Assembly (NCBI RefSeq): GCF_000307105.1
Contig: NC_018645.1
Location: 2,627,501-2,691,500 of the forward strand
Source: Desulfobacula toluolica Tol2
Lineage (GTDB): Bacteria > Desulfobacterota > Desulfobacteria > Desulfobacterales > Desulfobacteraceae
Direction: 5' to 3'
DNA length: 64,000 nucleotides
Shown: one piece after another, positions 18,414-26,825 of the stretch
How positions within the stretch are numbered: the stretch's first letter is position 1
How the letters are laid out: every line of letters starts with the position of its first letter
Notes under the pieces: model-generated
Database searches by the model: none
What the model was told of the DNA's origin: nothing
The model's input: only the letters and a program-made list of their open reading frames with translations
Made by a program: the position numbers and the translations under genes

Positions 18414-18725
18414 CTAATCACCACTCAAATCATTACCTAAATTTATATTAAAAATCTGAGAAGGTGATTTTTGTTTTTTAAAATCGTCTTGATATTGATC
18501 GTAGTTATACTTACCTGCCACTCCATCCATGCTTTGATCTTCCACCATGCCCTCACCTGCATCAGGATTTATAATCTGGCTGAACCGGGCGGTTTCATGA
18601 GATCTTCCCCAATTTTTTTCAACCATTAATTCTCTTTGACTCATATGGCCGCAGCCGGACAAAACCGAAAATATAATTGTTATTGCAATAATGATGATTA
18701 TTTTTTGCACGATATTTTCCTCCAT
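18414..18725 (-). CDS. small Tad-locus lipoprotein
   Basis: A 103-residue lipoprotein: signal peptide with lipobox SVLSGC, then HETARFSQIINPDAGEGMVE, DQSMDGVAG and YDQYQDDFKK. The INPDAG...DG pattern is, to my knowledge, typical of small lipoproteins coded between the secretin and TadE in other Tad loci; no function is established. Being outer-membrane anchored, it may help the secretin channel (inference). Confidence 0.72.
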   Translation of the reverse strand: MEENIVQKIIIIIAITIIFSVLSGCGHMSQRELMVEKNWGRSHETARFSQIINPDAGEGMVEDQSMDGVAGKYNYDQYQDDFKKQKSPSQIFNINLGNDLSGD

Positions 18726-18745
18726 GGCATCTGTTTAGCACCTTG

Positions 18746-20125
18746 TTATTCCTCAAATGAATGACCAAACTGTCCATCCATATTTACTTTAACATTGGTG
18801 TTTTCTGATATTTTTTGAGCAGATTTATCAACATTAAAGTAAAACTCGGGATCATCGGGTTCCCCATAATAATCAGTGGGAACAGGTTGTGCTTCTTTAT
18901 TAATGGGGTTAACAAACCGTGGCGTAACGAGAATCACCAACTCTGTTTCATTTTTCAAGAATGACGAACTTCTAAAAAGCGTTCCCAGCAATGGTATATC
19001 ACCCAAAAAAGGAAATTTTTTCACATCCTCACGAATGGATTCAGACAAAAGCCCGGCAATGACAAAGCTTTGTCCATCAGCAAGTTCAACTGTTGTTGCT
19101 GCTCTTCTAATACTGACTCCCGGAACAATATACCCTGAGAATTGAACGGCAGTTGTGAAATCAAGTTCTGAAACACTGGACTGAACTTTAATGTTGATTT
19201 TTTCCTGACTAAGCACATTGGGAGTAAATGAAAGGCCCACACCAAAATCCTTATAATCAATTGTAATTCCATTCTCATCCGGGACAGGGATGGGATATTC
19301 GCCCCCGGCCAGAAAACTTGCAGTCTGGCCACTTAAAGCAATCAAATTAGGTTCCGCTAAAATTTTAATCAAGGAATTTTCTTTTAATGCTTTAATCATC
19401 GCATTCCATGTTAAATCTCCCTGAGAGTACTGAAAGAAGCCTTCAAGTCCGGATGTCGCTTCTGTAGCTCTCCCGAGAGTCAAGAGCGGTTGTACAAGCA
19501 AATTATCACTTACAGAAATATTCCCAAGATTAATCCCCAAATCTCTGCCTACGGAACGGGATATCTCCGCGACTTTCACCTCCAGCATCACCTGGTGGGT
19601 ACCGCCTACTTTAACCAGGTTGTTTATTTTTCCCTCCGGCGCATAAGCACCGGCAATTGCCATGGCCCGGGATAGATTTGCCGCATTGGATATTTTTCCT
19701 AAAAGCGTTATGGAGTTATTCGTGGCCGTTACCATAAGATCTTTTTCGTCCGGAAACACCTGATATAATTTTTCTTTCAATCGTGATACATCAAATTTTA
19801 CTTCAATATCATATATGGCAATCAGATCGCCTTCCTGCCACAATATCAGATTTGTAACCCCGGCTGTTTTACCTTTAATATAAATTTCATTGGAAGAAAG
19901 AACAAGACAATCCGCTATTTCTTCCGATCCAATTGAAATTCTCATTTTTTTCTTTACCGGAGCCGGCAGTTTCATCACAAGGGATTTCCCCAATATGATT
20001 TCAATTTTATTCGGCTCAATTGGTTTTGGAATAAGAACATTTTGAGCATTAGAATTAATAAAAACAACAAAAGAAAAGAGAAAAACAAGACCTATTATCT
20101 TTGCAAATCTAAGTGATTGTAACAT
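18746..20125 (-). CDS. rcpA: Tad pilus secretin RcpA/CpaC
   Basis: A 459-residue outer-membrane secretin. After a signal peptide (to about 27) come the pilus-assembly N-terminal domain (EIILGKSLVMKLPAPVKKKM), a BON-like domain (about 105-165) and the secretin C-domain (about 235-410; VPDENGITIDYKDFGVGLSF, the VPGVSIRRAATTVELADGQS segment and PLLGTLFRSSSF). It forms the outer-membrane channel for the Flp pilus. It lies between cpaB and the small lipoprotein. Confidence 0.93.
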   Translation of the reverse strand: MLQSLRFAKIIGLVFLFSFVVFINSNAQNVLIPKPIEPNKIEIILGKSLVMKLPAPVKKKMRISIGSEEIADCLVLSSNEIYIKGKTAGVTNLILWQEGDLIAIYDIEVKFDVSRLKEKLYQVFPDEKDLMVTATNNSITLLGKISNAANLSRAMAIAGAYAPEGKINNLVKVGGTHQVMLEVKVAEISRSVGRDLGINLGNISVSDNLLVQPLLTLGRATEATSGLEGFFQYSQGDLTWNAMIKALKENSLIKILAEPNLIALSGQTASFLAGGEYPIPVPDENGITIDYKDFGVGLSFTPNVLSQEKINIKVQSSVSELDFTTAVQFSGYIVPGVSIRRAATTVELADGQSFVIAGLLSESIREDVKKFPFLGDIPLLGTLFRSSSFLKNETELVILVTPRFVNPINKEAQPVPTDYYGEPDDPEFYFNVDKSAQKISENTNVKVNMDGQFGHSFEE

Positions 20126-20157
20126 TTATAACAGTCTCCTAAACAATAGTTAATATA

Positions 20158-21048
20158 TCAAAGTGTAATTTCCTTCCTGGTAAGACTTAATCCCTTAATA
20201 ATTTCAATGGTTGCTTTGTTGCTTTTCTTTGGTGCTATATATTTTATTTTCCGATAATTTCTTTTTGTTGAAGATCCAACAGATGAAACAGCCGGTTTGC
20301 CGGGATTAGCGTCAACAATAAGTAAAGATTTAAGCATCTCAGGGACAGTTACCCCTTTGGTAAGAACAATATCGGAATCAGTCGCACCTCTGAGGGCGAA
20401 TTGAAGACGGCCTTTAGTGGCAGCTAAAGTTAATCGTTCCCCCTGATCAGGCGTGACCTCGAGTGTATACACATCAACAGGTGCTGCTTCCCCTTTACCG
20501 TTTTCCTGGATTTGCCTCCCGGATGCCAGCACCAGAATGTTTTCAAGTACGATTTTTGTGACATCCATCTCCTTGTCAGGGTCTTCAATGGTAACCAGGA
20601 CATCCACCCGGTTTCCCGGATTTATAAATCCGGCAATACCAAGAACATTATTACCTTTAACTGAAACAGCACGTTTTCCCGACTCTAATATGGCGGAAAC
20701 CCCGCCTGTTTTCATGCTGACTGGAGCAAGCCTGTACTCTAAAACAGGCTCTCCTTCCCCTATCTGAGCAATGACGATTCTGTCGACGATATCTTCAGAT
20801 TTGGAAAAGCAACCTTTGGGAAGACTTTCCTCTAAGTAAGGAGTTGTTGTCAACATTTCCGGGGTGAGTTTTACCCCCCATGGGATGCCGGCTTTTGCAA
20901 CAACAACCGGAATAGCCTTGCTTTCCGTTACCGTCACTACTTTGTCAGGCGAAGTTTTTTGTTTTACCCATTGATATAAATAGTAACTGCCGGCCAATGC
21001 AATCAATATTGAGAGCAAAATTGGAACAAAAGTCCGTATGTTTCCCAT
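20158..21048 (-). CDS. cpaB: Flp pilus assembly protein RcpC/CpaB
   Basis: A 296-residue periplasmic protein with an N-terminal membrane anchor (about 8-26), a SAF domain (about 45-110; IPVVVAKAGIPWGVKLTPEM) and the RcpC domain (about 115-245; GKRAVSVKGNNVLGIAGFIN, then GNRVDVLVTIEDP). CpaB supports the secretin and may contact peptidoglycan. AGGAGGAAAC precedes ATG 21048. Confidence 0.92.
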   Translation of the reverse strand: MGNIRTFVPILLSILIALAGSYYLYQWVKQKTSPDKVVTVTESKAIPVVVAKAGIPWGVKLTPEMLTTTPYLEESLPKGCFSKSEDIVDRIVIAQIGEGEPVLEYRLAPVSMKTGGVSAILESGKRAVSVKGNNVLGIAGFINPGNRVDVLVTIEDPDKEMDVTKIVLENILVLASGRQIQENGKGEAAPVDVYTLEVTPDQGERLTLAATKGRLQFALRGATDSDIVLTKGVTVPEMLKSLLIVDANPGKPAVSSVGSSTKRNYRKIKYIAPKKSNKATIEIIKGLSLTRKEITL

Positions 21049-21064
21049 TAGTTTCCTCCTTTAT

Positions 21065-21643
21065 TCAAGGTAAAAATTTATATCCAAAAATATGTAACCC
21101 CATATATGTAAATGTTCCCAGGGCAATGGCAATACCATAACAAAGCCTTGGTTTTTTTTTGTTTTCTGTTAAAGGAGCAGGTGAATATTTTCTTGTTAAA
21201 AGAAAATTTAATATCGAATGAAACAACTGCCTGAAATAACCCTGAAATATTTTCCTGAATACTAAAATAATTATTAAAGCATAAACACCGCCAAACAAGG
21301 CAGTGAATAAAAATGAAATAAAGACGCCTTTAGCCCCAAGGAATGAACCGACAGCCCCCATCAGCTTTACATCTCCTGCACCCATGCCTCCCATGGCATA
21401 AGGAATGATAAGAACAACAATGCCGATAAAAACACCGAAAAAACTAAAAAGGAATCCTTGAAAGCCGCCGGAGTACAAATGATAACTTATCGCGACGAAA
21501 ACACTTGTAAGCGTAAGAATATTGGGTATCTTTTGCGTGCAAAAATCGGTAAATGAAGCGATAAGCAAAATTATGGTTAAACAGATAAGTGGAAAATACT
21601 GAATAATAACATTGTGGTTTAATTGTAATGTCATAGTTTCCAT
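21065..21643 (-). CDS. tadV: prepilin peptidase TadV/CpaA
   Basis: A 192-residue A24-type aspartic peptidase with about five membrane helices. The two catalytic Asp regions are SFTDFCTQKIPN and GGMGAGDVKLMGAVG (the GxGD motif). It removes the leader from Flp and TadE-type prepilins at the inner membrane. A second in-frame ATG lies at 21634. It is the first machinery gene after the flp pilin, separated by a stem-loop. Confidence 0.92.
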   Translation of the reverse strand: METMTLQLNHNVIIQYFPLICLTIILLIASFTDFCTQKIPNILTLTSVFVAISYHLYSGGFQGFLFSFFGVFIGIVVLIIPYAMGGMGAGDVKLMGAVGSFLGAKGVFISFLFTALFGGVYALIIILVFRKIFQGYFRQLFHSILNFLLTRKYSPAPLTENKKKPRLCYGIAIALGTFTYMGLHIFGYKFLP

Positions 21644-21705
21644 ATCGCCCCGGTTCTAATCTGTTAACAAAATCAAAACACCAGTAAACTTTTTAAAGAG
21701 ATGGT

Positions 21706-21747
21706 TTAAATCGTCTGATCTATTATTACATAAATCAGACGATTTAA
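21706..21747 (-). promoter_or_regulatory. 14-bp stem-loop between flp and tadV
   Basis: TTAAATCGTCTGAT (21706-21719) pairs perfectly with ATCAGACGATTTAA (21734-21747), loop 14 nt. There is no long T-run after it on the minus strand, so it is more likely an mRNA processing/stability or partial-termination element that lets flp be expressed more than the downstream machinery genes. Confidence 0.6.
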
Positions 21748-21799
21748 GTTGCATTAATTAGTTAGTTAAGAAAGGATCTGAATACTAATCAACGCATTA

Positions 21800-21961
21800 C
21801 TACTGCAATGCCGTTTCTACCACTCCAAACTTGGTGTTTAGATTCGTACCAATAGAAGTCACCACCGTAACAATCACAGCAGCTATAAGCGCCACCATAA
21901 TCCCATACTCTACAGCAGTTGCACCCTCTTCATCCTTGAAAAAACTAAAAATTTTCTGCAT
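21800..21961 (-). CDS. flp: Flp/Fap-type major pilin (flp-1)
   Basis: A 53-residue prepilin: MQKIFSFFKDEEGATAVEYG then IMVALIAAVIVTVV. It contains the Flp signature G-A-T-A-V-E-Y with Glu at +5 of the mature protein and a single hydrophobic helix; cleavage by TadV is expected at the Gly of EEG. The start is ATG 21961, with AAGGAG upstream (about 21969-21974). It heads the Tad operon and is preceded by a sigma-54-type promoter. Confidence 0.93.
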   Translation of the reverse strand: MQKIFSFFKDEEGATAVEYGIMVALIAAVIVTVVTSIGTNLNTKFGVVETALQ

Positions 21962-22032
21962 GATTTTCTCCTTATTTAATGATTAATATGTGAATCACAC
22001 TAAGTCAGACTTGACTTTTAATAAGGAGCTGA

Positions 22033-22048
22033 TGCAAATTGCAGACCA
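22033..22048 (-). promoter_or_regulatory. sigma-54-type (-24/-12) promoter of the Tad operon
   Basis: On the minus strand the sequence is TGGTCTGCAATTTGCA. The invariant GG and GC are exactly 10 nt apart and the -12 half is TTGCA. Predicted transcription start is about 22023, giving a leader of about 60 nt before flp ATG 21961. No competing good sigma-70 promoter was noticed there. Confidence 0.6.
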
Positions 22049-22335
22049 TTTTAATAATAATTTTCCAATGAGCTTTAAATATGAAATTGATTTAGCCTTG
22101 ATCCTTGATAATAACTATATACATAGATTGATCTACTGGTGCAGTCAATAATTAAATTCATTTTTCATTTAACTTCCGATAAAGTCAAATGCATTAAATA
22201 ACGATTAATCACAATGAATCAAGACAGTTAAACCACAAAAACCTTGTTATCTTATAATATAAAAATATCGTTAAACACGAAACATGATTCAATTCTCAGA
22301 TACTTTCAAATCATCACAATCAGAGAAATGATGGC

Positions 22336-22376
22336 AAAAAGGTTATAAATTATGGAAAAAAGGTTATAAATTATGG
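22336..22376. repeat. 20-bp tandem duplication
   Basis: AAAAAGGTTATAAATTATGG occurs twice head to tail (22336-22355 and about 22357-22376), followed by a partial third start (AAAAAAAAGTTA). It lies in the spacer between the divergent flp genes, about 310 bp upstream of flp-2. Confidence 0.75.
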
Positions 22377-22683
22377 AAAAAAAAGTTACATTTAATAAAA
22401 AATAACAGCTAATTTTCATAAGAGTCGTCATCAGGATAAATTTTTCGCAGCTAAATTGTGATTGATGAGTAGATTATTTCAGGGGGGTATGCTTTATAAT
22501 TAACTTATAACCTGGTGACTGACAAACAGATCAAATACATACTTGTTTATGCTTTTTTAGAACAAATTGTTTTTTTATTCAAATTTAATTCTAAAACTTA
22601 TCATGAATTGTACACAAGTTGCATACAATTCAAGTAATCATAGTTTGATACGTTTCAAATGATAATAAAGAAAGGAGAGTATT

Positions 22684-22842
22684 ATGCAAAAAATTATTAG
22701 TTTTCTATTTAACGAAGAAGGATCGACTGCAGTAGAATATGCAATTTTGGCATCAGCCATAGCTGCTGTAATTGTTTTGGCTGTTACTGCAATTGGTGTT
22801 AATACAGATAACTTGTTTAACAAGGTAAAAAATAACTGGTAA
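22684..22842 (+). CDS. second Flp-type pilin (flp-2)
   Basis: A 52-residue prepilin, MQKIISFLFNEEGSTAVEYA then ILASAIAAVIVLAVT, clearly paralogous to the 21800-21961 pilin (same MQKI..F, EEG-TAVEY and helix), with a different C-terminus (NKVKNNW). AAAGGAGAG lies upstream (about 22672-22680). It is transcribed away from the Tad operon, 52 nt ahead of an AAA+ ATPase gene, so it may be an alternative or minor pilin under separate control. It must share the TadV peptidase of the main operon. Confidence 0.9.
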   Translation: MQKIISFLFNEEGSTAVEYAILASAIAAVIVLAVTAIGVNTDNLFNKVKNNW

Positions 22843-22894
22843 CACCCTACTTTTTGTAATTATTCTCAACAACCAATACGTCAGGAGAAATAGT

Positions 22895-24304
22895 ATGCAC
22901 AGCTTAATGGGAAAACGACTAATCCAAAAAAAAGAACTGACTCATGAACAATTGCAACAGGCTTTGGAATATCAAAGGCTTAATGGTGGAAGGCTGGGAA
23001 ACAGTATTGTCACCCTTGGATTTCTCACTGAAGAGGAAGTTCTTGAGTTTTTCAAATCTGTCCCAAAAGTACCGGATACCCTGGAAAAAATTGATCTGCC
23101 CTACTCTTCCATAGAAGATCTGGTTATTAAACATGCATTGAATTTAAGGGTATTCAACATACACGACATGTGTAACAGCACAAAGCTACCCATGTTTATC
23201 ATCAGTGAAACCATTGATATATTGCGTCAAAATCATTTCCTCCAGGTAAAAGGTTCAGGAGGACAGCTGTCCAGACTTTCATACACGTTTGATCTTACAG
23301 AAGCCGGTGTCAAAAAGGCAAAGGAATTGCTTGGCATCACAAGATATACAGGACCGGCTCCTGTTTCCTTTCGTGATTATCGCAACCAGGTGGAGGCCCA
23401 AACCATTAAAAGCATTTTTGTTGATGAAGACAAGATCAGAAATGCGTTTTCCGAAATAGTCATTTCCGAATCCCTTATTCAGCAGTTTGGGCCTGCAATC
23501 AGTTCGGGCAAATCAATATTTCTTTACGGACCTCCGGGCAATGGGAAGACAACCGTTGCTGAAATCGTCGGAAGAGTCATGCCTGATGAGGTTTATGTCC
23601 CCTATGCCGTCCAGATTGAAGGTGAAATTATTACGGTTTATGACAATGCGAGCCATGTCAAGGTTGATTCTGATGACGCAAAAGAATCCCGGGATCAAAG
23701 ATGGGTAAAGGTAAAAAGGCCGGTAATGATGACGGGCGGGGAAATGACATTAAAAGGACTGGATCTTGATTTTAACGCCATTTCAAAATTCTATGAGGCA
23801 CCCTTGCAGATGAAGGCGAACAACGGCATTTTCATTGTCGATGATTTTGGACGCCAGCGGGTGGATTCCCAGGCGCTTTTAAACCGGTGGATAGTTCCCC
23901 TGGAGCGCAGAACGGATTTTTTAACCTTGCATACCGGGATGAAAATAGAAATTCCATTTGATCAGCTGGTGATTTTCTCCACAAACCTTGAGCCTGAAAA
24001 ACTTGTTGATGCCGCTTTTTTAAGGCGAATTCGCTATAAAATAAAGATTGGATATCCCAACCTTTCAGAATACAAACAAATTTTTAAAAGAATTTGTGAC
24101 TCCAATGGTATTACTTTTGATGGAGCTGTCTTCAATTTTCTGATTAATAACCTGTATAAAAGAACCAGGACCAATCTGTCTGCCTGCCATTGCAGGGATC
24201 TTCTTGACTGGATTATAGACAATGCCCATTACAGGGACGAAAAACCTGAACTGACGGAAGAGACAATTTCTGCTGCCTGGAAAAGCTATTTTGTGGAGAT
24301 GTAG
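22895..24304 (+). CDS. AAA+ ATPase with N-terminal MshEN-like domain
   Basis: A 469-residue soluble protein. The first 55 residues (LIQKKELTHEQLQQALEYQR...GFLTEEEVLEFF) look like the c-di-GMP-binding MshEN/GspE N-terminal module; a middle helical domain follows (60-160). The ATPase domain has Walker A GPPGNGKTT (about 212-220), Walker B GIFIVDDFGR, sensor 1 VIFSTN and an AFLRRI arginine-finger region. It looks like a MoxR-like remodeller, not a pilus motor. Downstream of flp-2 with a GGAG site, it may be a co-transcribed pilus or secretion regulator (inference). Confidence 0.8.
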   Translation: MHSLMGKRLIQKKELTHEQLQQALEYQRLNGGRLGNSIVTLGFLTEEEVLEFFKSVPKVPDTLEKIDLPYSSIEDLVIKHALNLRVFNIHDMCNSTKLPMFIISETIDILRQNHFLQVKGSGGQLSRLSYTFDLTEAGVKKAKELLGITRYTGPAPVSFRDYRNQVEAQTIKSIFVDEDKIRNAFSEIVISESLIQQFGPAISSGKSIFLYGPPGNGKTTVAEIVGRVMPDEVYVPYAVQIEGEIITVYDNASHVKVDSDDAKESRDQRWVKVKRPVMMTGGEMTLKGLDLDFNAISKFYEAPLQMKANNGIFIVDDFGRQRVDSQALLNRWIVPLERRTDFLTLHTGMKIEIPFDQLVIFSTNLEPEKLVDAAFLRRIRYKIKIGYPNLSEYKQIFKRICDSNGITFDGAVFNFLINNLYKRTRTNLSACHCRDLLDWIIDNAHYRDEKPELTEETISAAWKSYFVEM

Positions 24305-24309
24305 CCTGT

Positions 24310-26064
24310 TTAATTATTGCAGGATCTGATTAATTTTATATCGTCACCCACCACCTGGAACAGTTCAAGAAATTTGACAGGTTCTCCTGTCATATCAAAC
24401 GATGTCGGGCAGGTTACGCCCTTTTTAAACATGTTTGACTGAAGATATGTTATCACATCTTGTCTTGACCTGACCCTTGGAGAAGACAAGGCGTCCATAA
24501 ACATCATGGCAGTATCATAGGCAATTGATTCGGTATAACCTGGAAAATTGCCCGTGACTTCAAAATAGGATGAAACAAAGCTTGTCACCCTTTTTGATTC
24601 GGAACCCAAATAAAACCCATCCGGAAAAACAGCTGCCTGGACATAATCTTTTGTCTTGAGCAGTTTTTTTGAATTCCAGAGATTGGTTCCCATTAGCGCT
24701 ACGTCAATCCCGTGATATTTGAGTTGGGGTGCAATCATGCTGATCTTGGCTGCCGTATCAGGAATAAACAATACGTCAAAATCAATCTTGGCCCTGTATA
24801 TCCTGTTTTTTTCTTTTGTTTCATCATCGTTCATATCAACATATTCACCGTTTTCATCAATCTTTTGATATCCTTTGATAAATTGATTAATCTGATGAAA
24901 AAAATCGGTTTGAGACGGCTCAAAAGAAACCATTGAAACCAATTTTGCATTATAATGCGAAACAATATCACTGAAACTGTCTTTAAACGAAATGCCGTAT
25001 TTTTCATTGGGATATAAAATGGAGAACCTCGTAAATCCGTACTCTTCGACAAAATAAGAGATTCCTGCTCTTATCTGCATGGCCGGCGTCATAAAATTTC
25101 TTAAAACATACTTGCCTGCCTGTGTCACACCGGATTTCTGGGACATAATAATCATTGGAATGCCACGTTTGTTGGATTCAGCCGCAGCAGAACCAACATT
25201 TACCATCGGGCCGATAATGCAGGAAACCTTTTCTTTTTCCAGTTTTTTGACTGCCTTTACAGCCTTGGACGAATCAGCGGCAGTATCTTCAACGCAAAAA
25301 TAAAATTCCTTTGATTTATGAGTGTCATTAAACTCTTTAAGTGCAAGTTTAAGGGCTTCCAATACACCATGGCCTATTATTTTATAATATCCGCTTAAAG
25401 GCAGCAAAACGCCTATTTTCGTTTTTTTAAAATCATTTTTTTCTTTTATTTGCTTTATCAGCGATTGAGCATGCTCCCTGTCTTTGTGCTGCGAAAATTT
25501 TTCAACAAACTCATTCAAAAGGAAAATCGCATCTGCTTCTTTGCCGGCCTCTATTTTTGCTAATCCTGACTGAAAAAGGAATAGTCCGGAAATATTTGGT
25601 TTGTTTGTCCGGGGTGTTAAAGATACAATCTTTTGAGTCCTCATATGAGAAGTAGCCTCAACCATTTTTTTTATCAGGGTTTGGGTCTTGGAGTCACTTA
25701 TGTCATACTTCAGGACTTCTTCATAAAAATAAAATGCATTTATATGCTCTTTTCTCGCTTTAAAAACGTCACCGATCAACTCCACAGACGTTAAATAATT
25801 TCCAACAGAACAAGGGCTTTCAACAATTGTACCCGCTATTTTTAATGCTGCTTTGAATTTTCTTTTCGACAACAGCCTTCTTATCTCTTTTAGCTCATGA
25901 TTTTGTTGGTTACAGACTTCAGGATTTGCCATACCAGGCGTTATCTCAGGAAGCGGAGGAAAATAAATGGCCTCCTGATGTTTTTTTTGAACACAAGAAT
26001 AAAAAACAATAAAACAGAGGATAACCAGCACAATAAAAATTTTATGAACCAAGTTTAGTTTCAC
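24310..26064 (-). CDS. periplasmic-binding-fold lipoprotein with N-terminal TPR (LpoA/LivK-like)
   Basis: A 584-residue lipoprotein: signal peptide ending IVFYSC, a helical TPR-like region (about 50-200), then a type I periplasmic binding fold (about 215-575; TKIGVLLPLSGYYKIIGHGV, SCIIGPMVNVGSAAAESNKR and YTESIAYDTAMMFMDAL). TPR plus binding fold is the architecture of LpoA, the outer-membrane activator of penicillin-binding proteins, and also of some ABC amino-acid receptors. No ABC permease genes are adjacent, which favours the LpoA-like role. Confidence 0.8.
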   Translation of the reverse strand: MKLNLVHKIFIVLVILCFIVFYSCVQKKHQEAIYFPPLPEITPGMANPEVCNQQNHELKEIRRLLSKRKFKAALKIAGTIVESPCSVGNYLTSVELIGDVFKARKEHINAFYFYEEVLKYDISDSKTQTLIKKMVEATSHMRTQKIVSLTPRTNKPNISGLFLFQSGLAKIEAGKEADAIFLLNEFVEKFSQHKDREHAQSLIKQIKEKNDFKKTKIGVLLPLSGYYKIIGHGVLEALKLALKEFNDTHKSKEFYFCVEDTAADSSKAVKAVKKLEKEKVSCIIGPMVNVGSAAAESNKRGIPMIIMSQKSGVTQAGKYVLRNFMTPAMQIRAGISYFVEEYGFTRFSILYPNEKYGISFKDSFSDIVSHYNAKLVSMVSFEPSQTDFFHQINQFIKGYQKIDENGEYVDMNDDETKEKNRIYRAKIDFDVLFIPDTAAKISMIAPQLKYHGIDVALMGTNLWNSKKLLKTKDYVQAAVFPDGFYLGSESKRVTSFVSSYFEVTGNFPGYTESIAYDTAMMFMDALSSPRVRSRQDVITYLQSNMFKKGVTCPTSFDMTGEPVKFLELFQVVGDDIKLIRSCNN

Positions 26065-26078
26065 AATACCTCAAAAAT

Positions 26079-26125
26079 CAGTATAGACCCAAAAAGCAAT
26101 ATAAACCCAAAAAAGCAGTATAAAA
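26079..26125. repeat. 18-19-bp tandem repeat (two full, one partial unit)
   Basis: Units CAGTATAGACCCAAAAAG (26079-26096), CAATATAAACCCAAAAAAG (26097-26115) and a truncated CAGTATAAAA (26116-26125) lie directly upstream of the binding-fold lipoprotein gene. Confidence 0.75.
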
Positions 26126-26234
26126 TTGTGGAGTCCGCTACAGTATTGACAGTTGCAAAATTCCTTTGAATTATTGATATATGACATATGATGTTCGCTT
26201 ATACAAGTACGAATATGCGATTTTCAAACAAAGG

Positions 26235-26263
26235 TTGACATTTTCCGGAATTTTAAACATACT
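26235..26263 (+). promoter_or_regulatory. sigma-70-type promoter
   Basis: TTGACA (26235-26240), 17-base spacer, CATACT (26258-26263; four of six). It points to the two-gene unit starting at 26326. Confidence 0.5.
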
Positions 26264-26325
26264 GTTTTTATACATCATATAGCAGACAGGTATAAGTCCT
26301 TCCAAAAATATAATTGAGATCAATT

Positions 26326-26517
26326 ATGAAAAGAAAACCATGCAGACATTGCGGATATAATGTTTCTATTGATGATTTAGAATGCCCCAAATGCAAAGGT
26401 AAAACTCCCTACGAAAAAAAGTCTTTCTCCATATCAATGTTGCTGTCTTTGTTTGTTCTATTTTTCCTGTTATTTTATCTTATTGATAATTTATTTTTAA
26501 TGGGGAGCTTATTTTAA
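26326..26517 (+). CDS. small zinc-ribbon membrane protein
   Basis: A 63-residue protein. The N-terminus has a four-cysteine ribbon, CRHCGYNVSIDDLECPKC (C-x2-C-x10-C-x2-C), which probably binds zinc; the C-terminal half is one membrane helix (about 35-58). ATG 26326 is preferred over the upstream TTG at 26314. Its stop overlaps the next start (TAATG), so the two are coupled. No function is known to me. Confidence 0.65.
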   Translation: MKRKPCRHCGYNVSIDDLECPKCKGKTPYEKKSFSISMLLSLFVLFFLLFYLIDNLFLMGSLF

Positions 26518-26711
26518 TGATAGAATATGCCCTTGTGATTGGAAACAATTTTATAAAGACTTTTCTTGCTCACCTCCAGGTGGGAACCATGCCCGTAACA
26601 CATTTTTTTGCCAGAATGGGCATATTTTTATCAAGTAAAGAAACCCTCCTTGTTATCCTTGCCGTGTTAGGCGTCTTGGTTGGAATGCTGTTTTTCCCCA
26701 AAAGGCACTAA
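26517..26711 (+). CDS. small membrane protein
   Basis: A 64-residue protein with a mildly hydrophobic N-terminal half and a strong C-terminal membrane helix (about 40-59; LLVILAVLGVLVGMLFFP) ending KRH. It is translationally coupled to the preceding zinc-ribbon protein through TAATG. I do not recognise a family; the pair may form a small membrane complex. Confidence 0.55.
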   Translation: MIEYALVIGNNFIKTFLAHLQVGTMPVTHFFARMGIFLSSKETLLVILAVLGVLVGMLFFPKRH

Positions 26712-26791
26712 AGTCTTCGCCGTAAAAGCCGGATTAAAATTAATATTGACCCCAAAAGGCTTTAATGATATTTATAATAGTTTTTTATACC

Positions 26792-26817
26792 GGATCTGAT
26801 AACCAGATCCTTTTTTT
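26792..26817 (+). terminator. intrinsic terminator upstream of rpsF
   Basis: GGATCTG (26792-26798) and CAGATCC (26804-26810) form a 7-bp stem with a 5-nt loop, followed at once by seven T. A possible promoter (TTGACC 26746-26751, 17 nt, TATTTA 26769-26774) lies upstream, so besides ending the small-protein unit it could act as an attenuator in the rpsF leader. Confidence 0.75.
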
Positions 26818-26825
26818 GTATTAAT

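Larger units (their letters stand above)
21962..22683. other. 722-bp divergent intergenic region between two flp genes
   Basis: AT-rich spacer. It holds the minus-strand sigma-54-type promoter of flp-1 (22033-22048), a 20-bp tandem duplication (22336-22376) and the plus-strand ribosome site of flp-2. No further coding potential was found. The length leaves room for an enhancer-binding activator site, but none was identified by motif. Confidence 0.6.

Noticed and set aside
22482-22492. GGGGGGTATGC as a sigma-54 promoter for flp-2
   Set aside because: The GG to GC spacing is not 10 nt and no TTGC half fits.
22638-22823. Open frame of 61 codons on the minus strand over flp-2
   Set aside because: It is antisense to a textbook Flp pilin with its own ribosome site; no family features.
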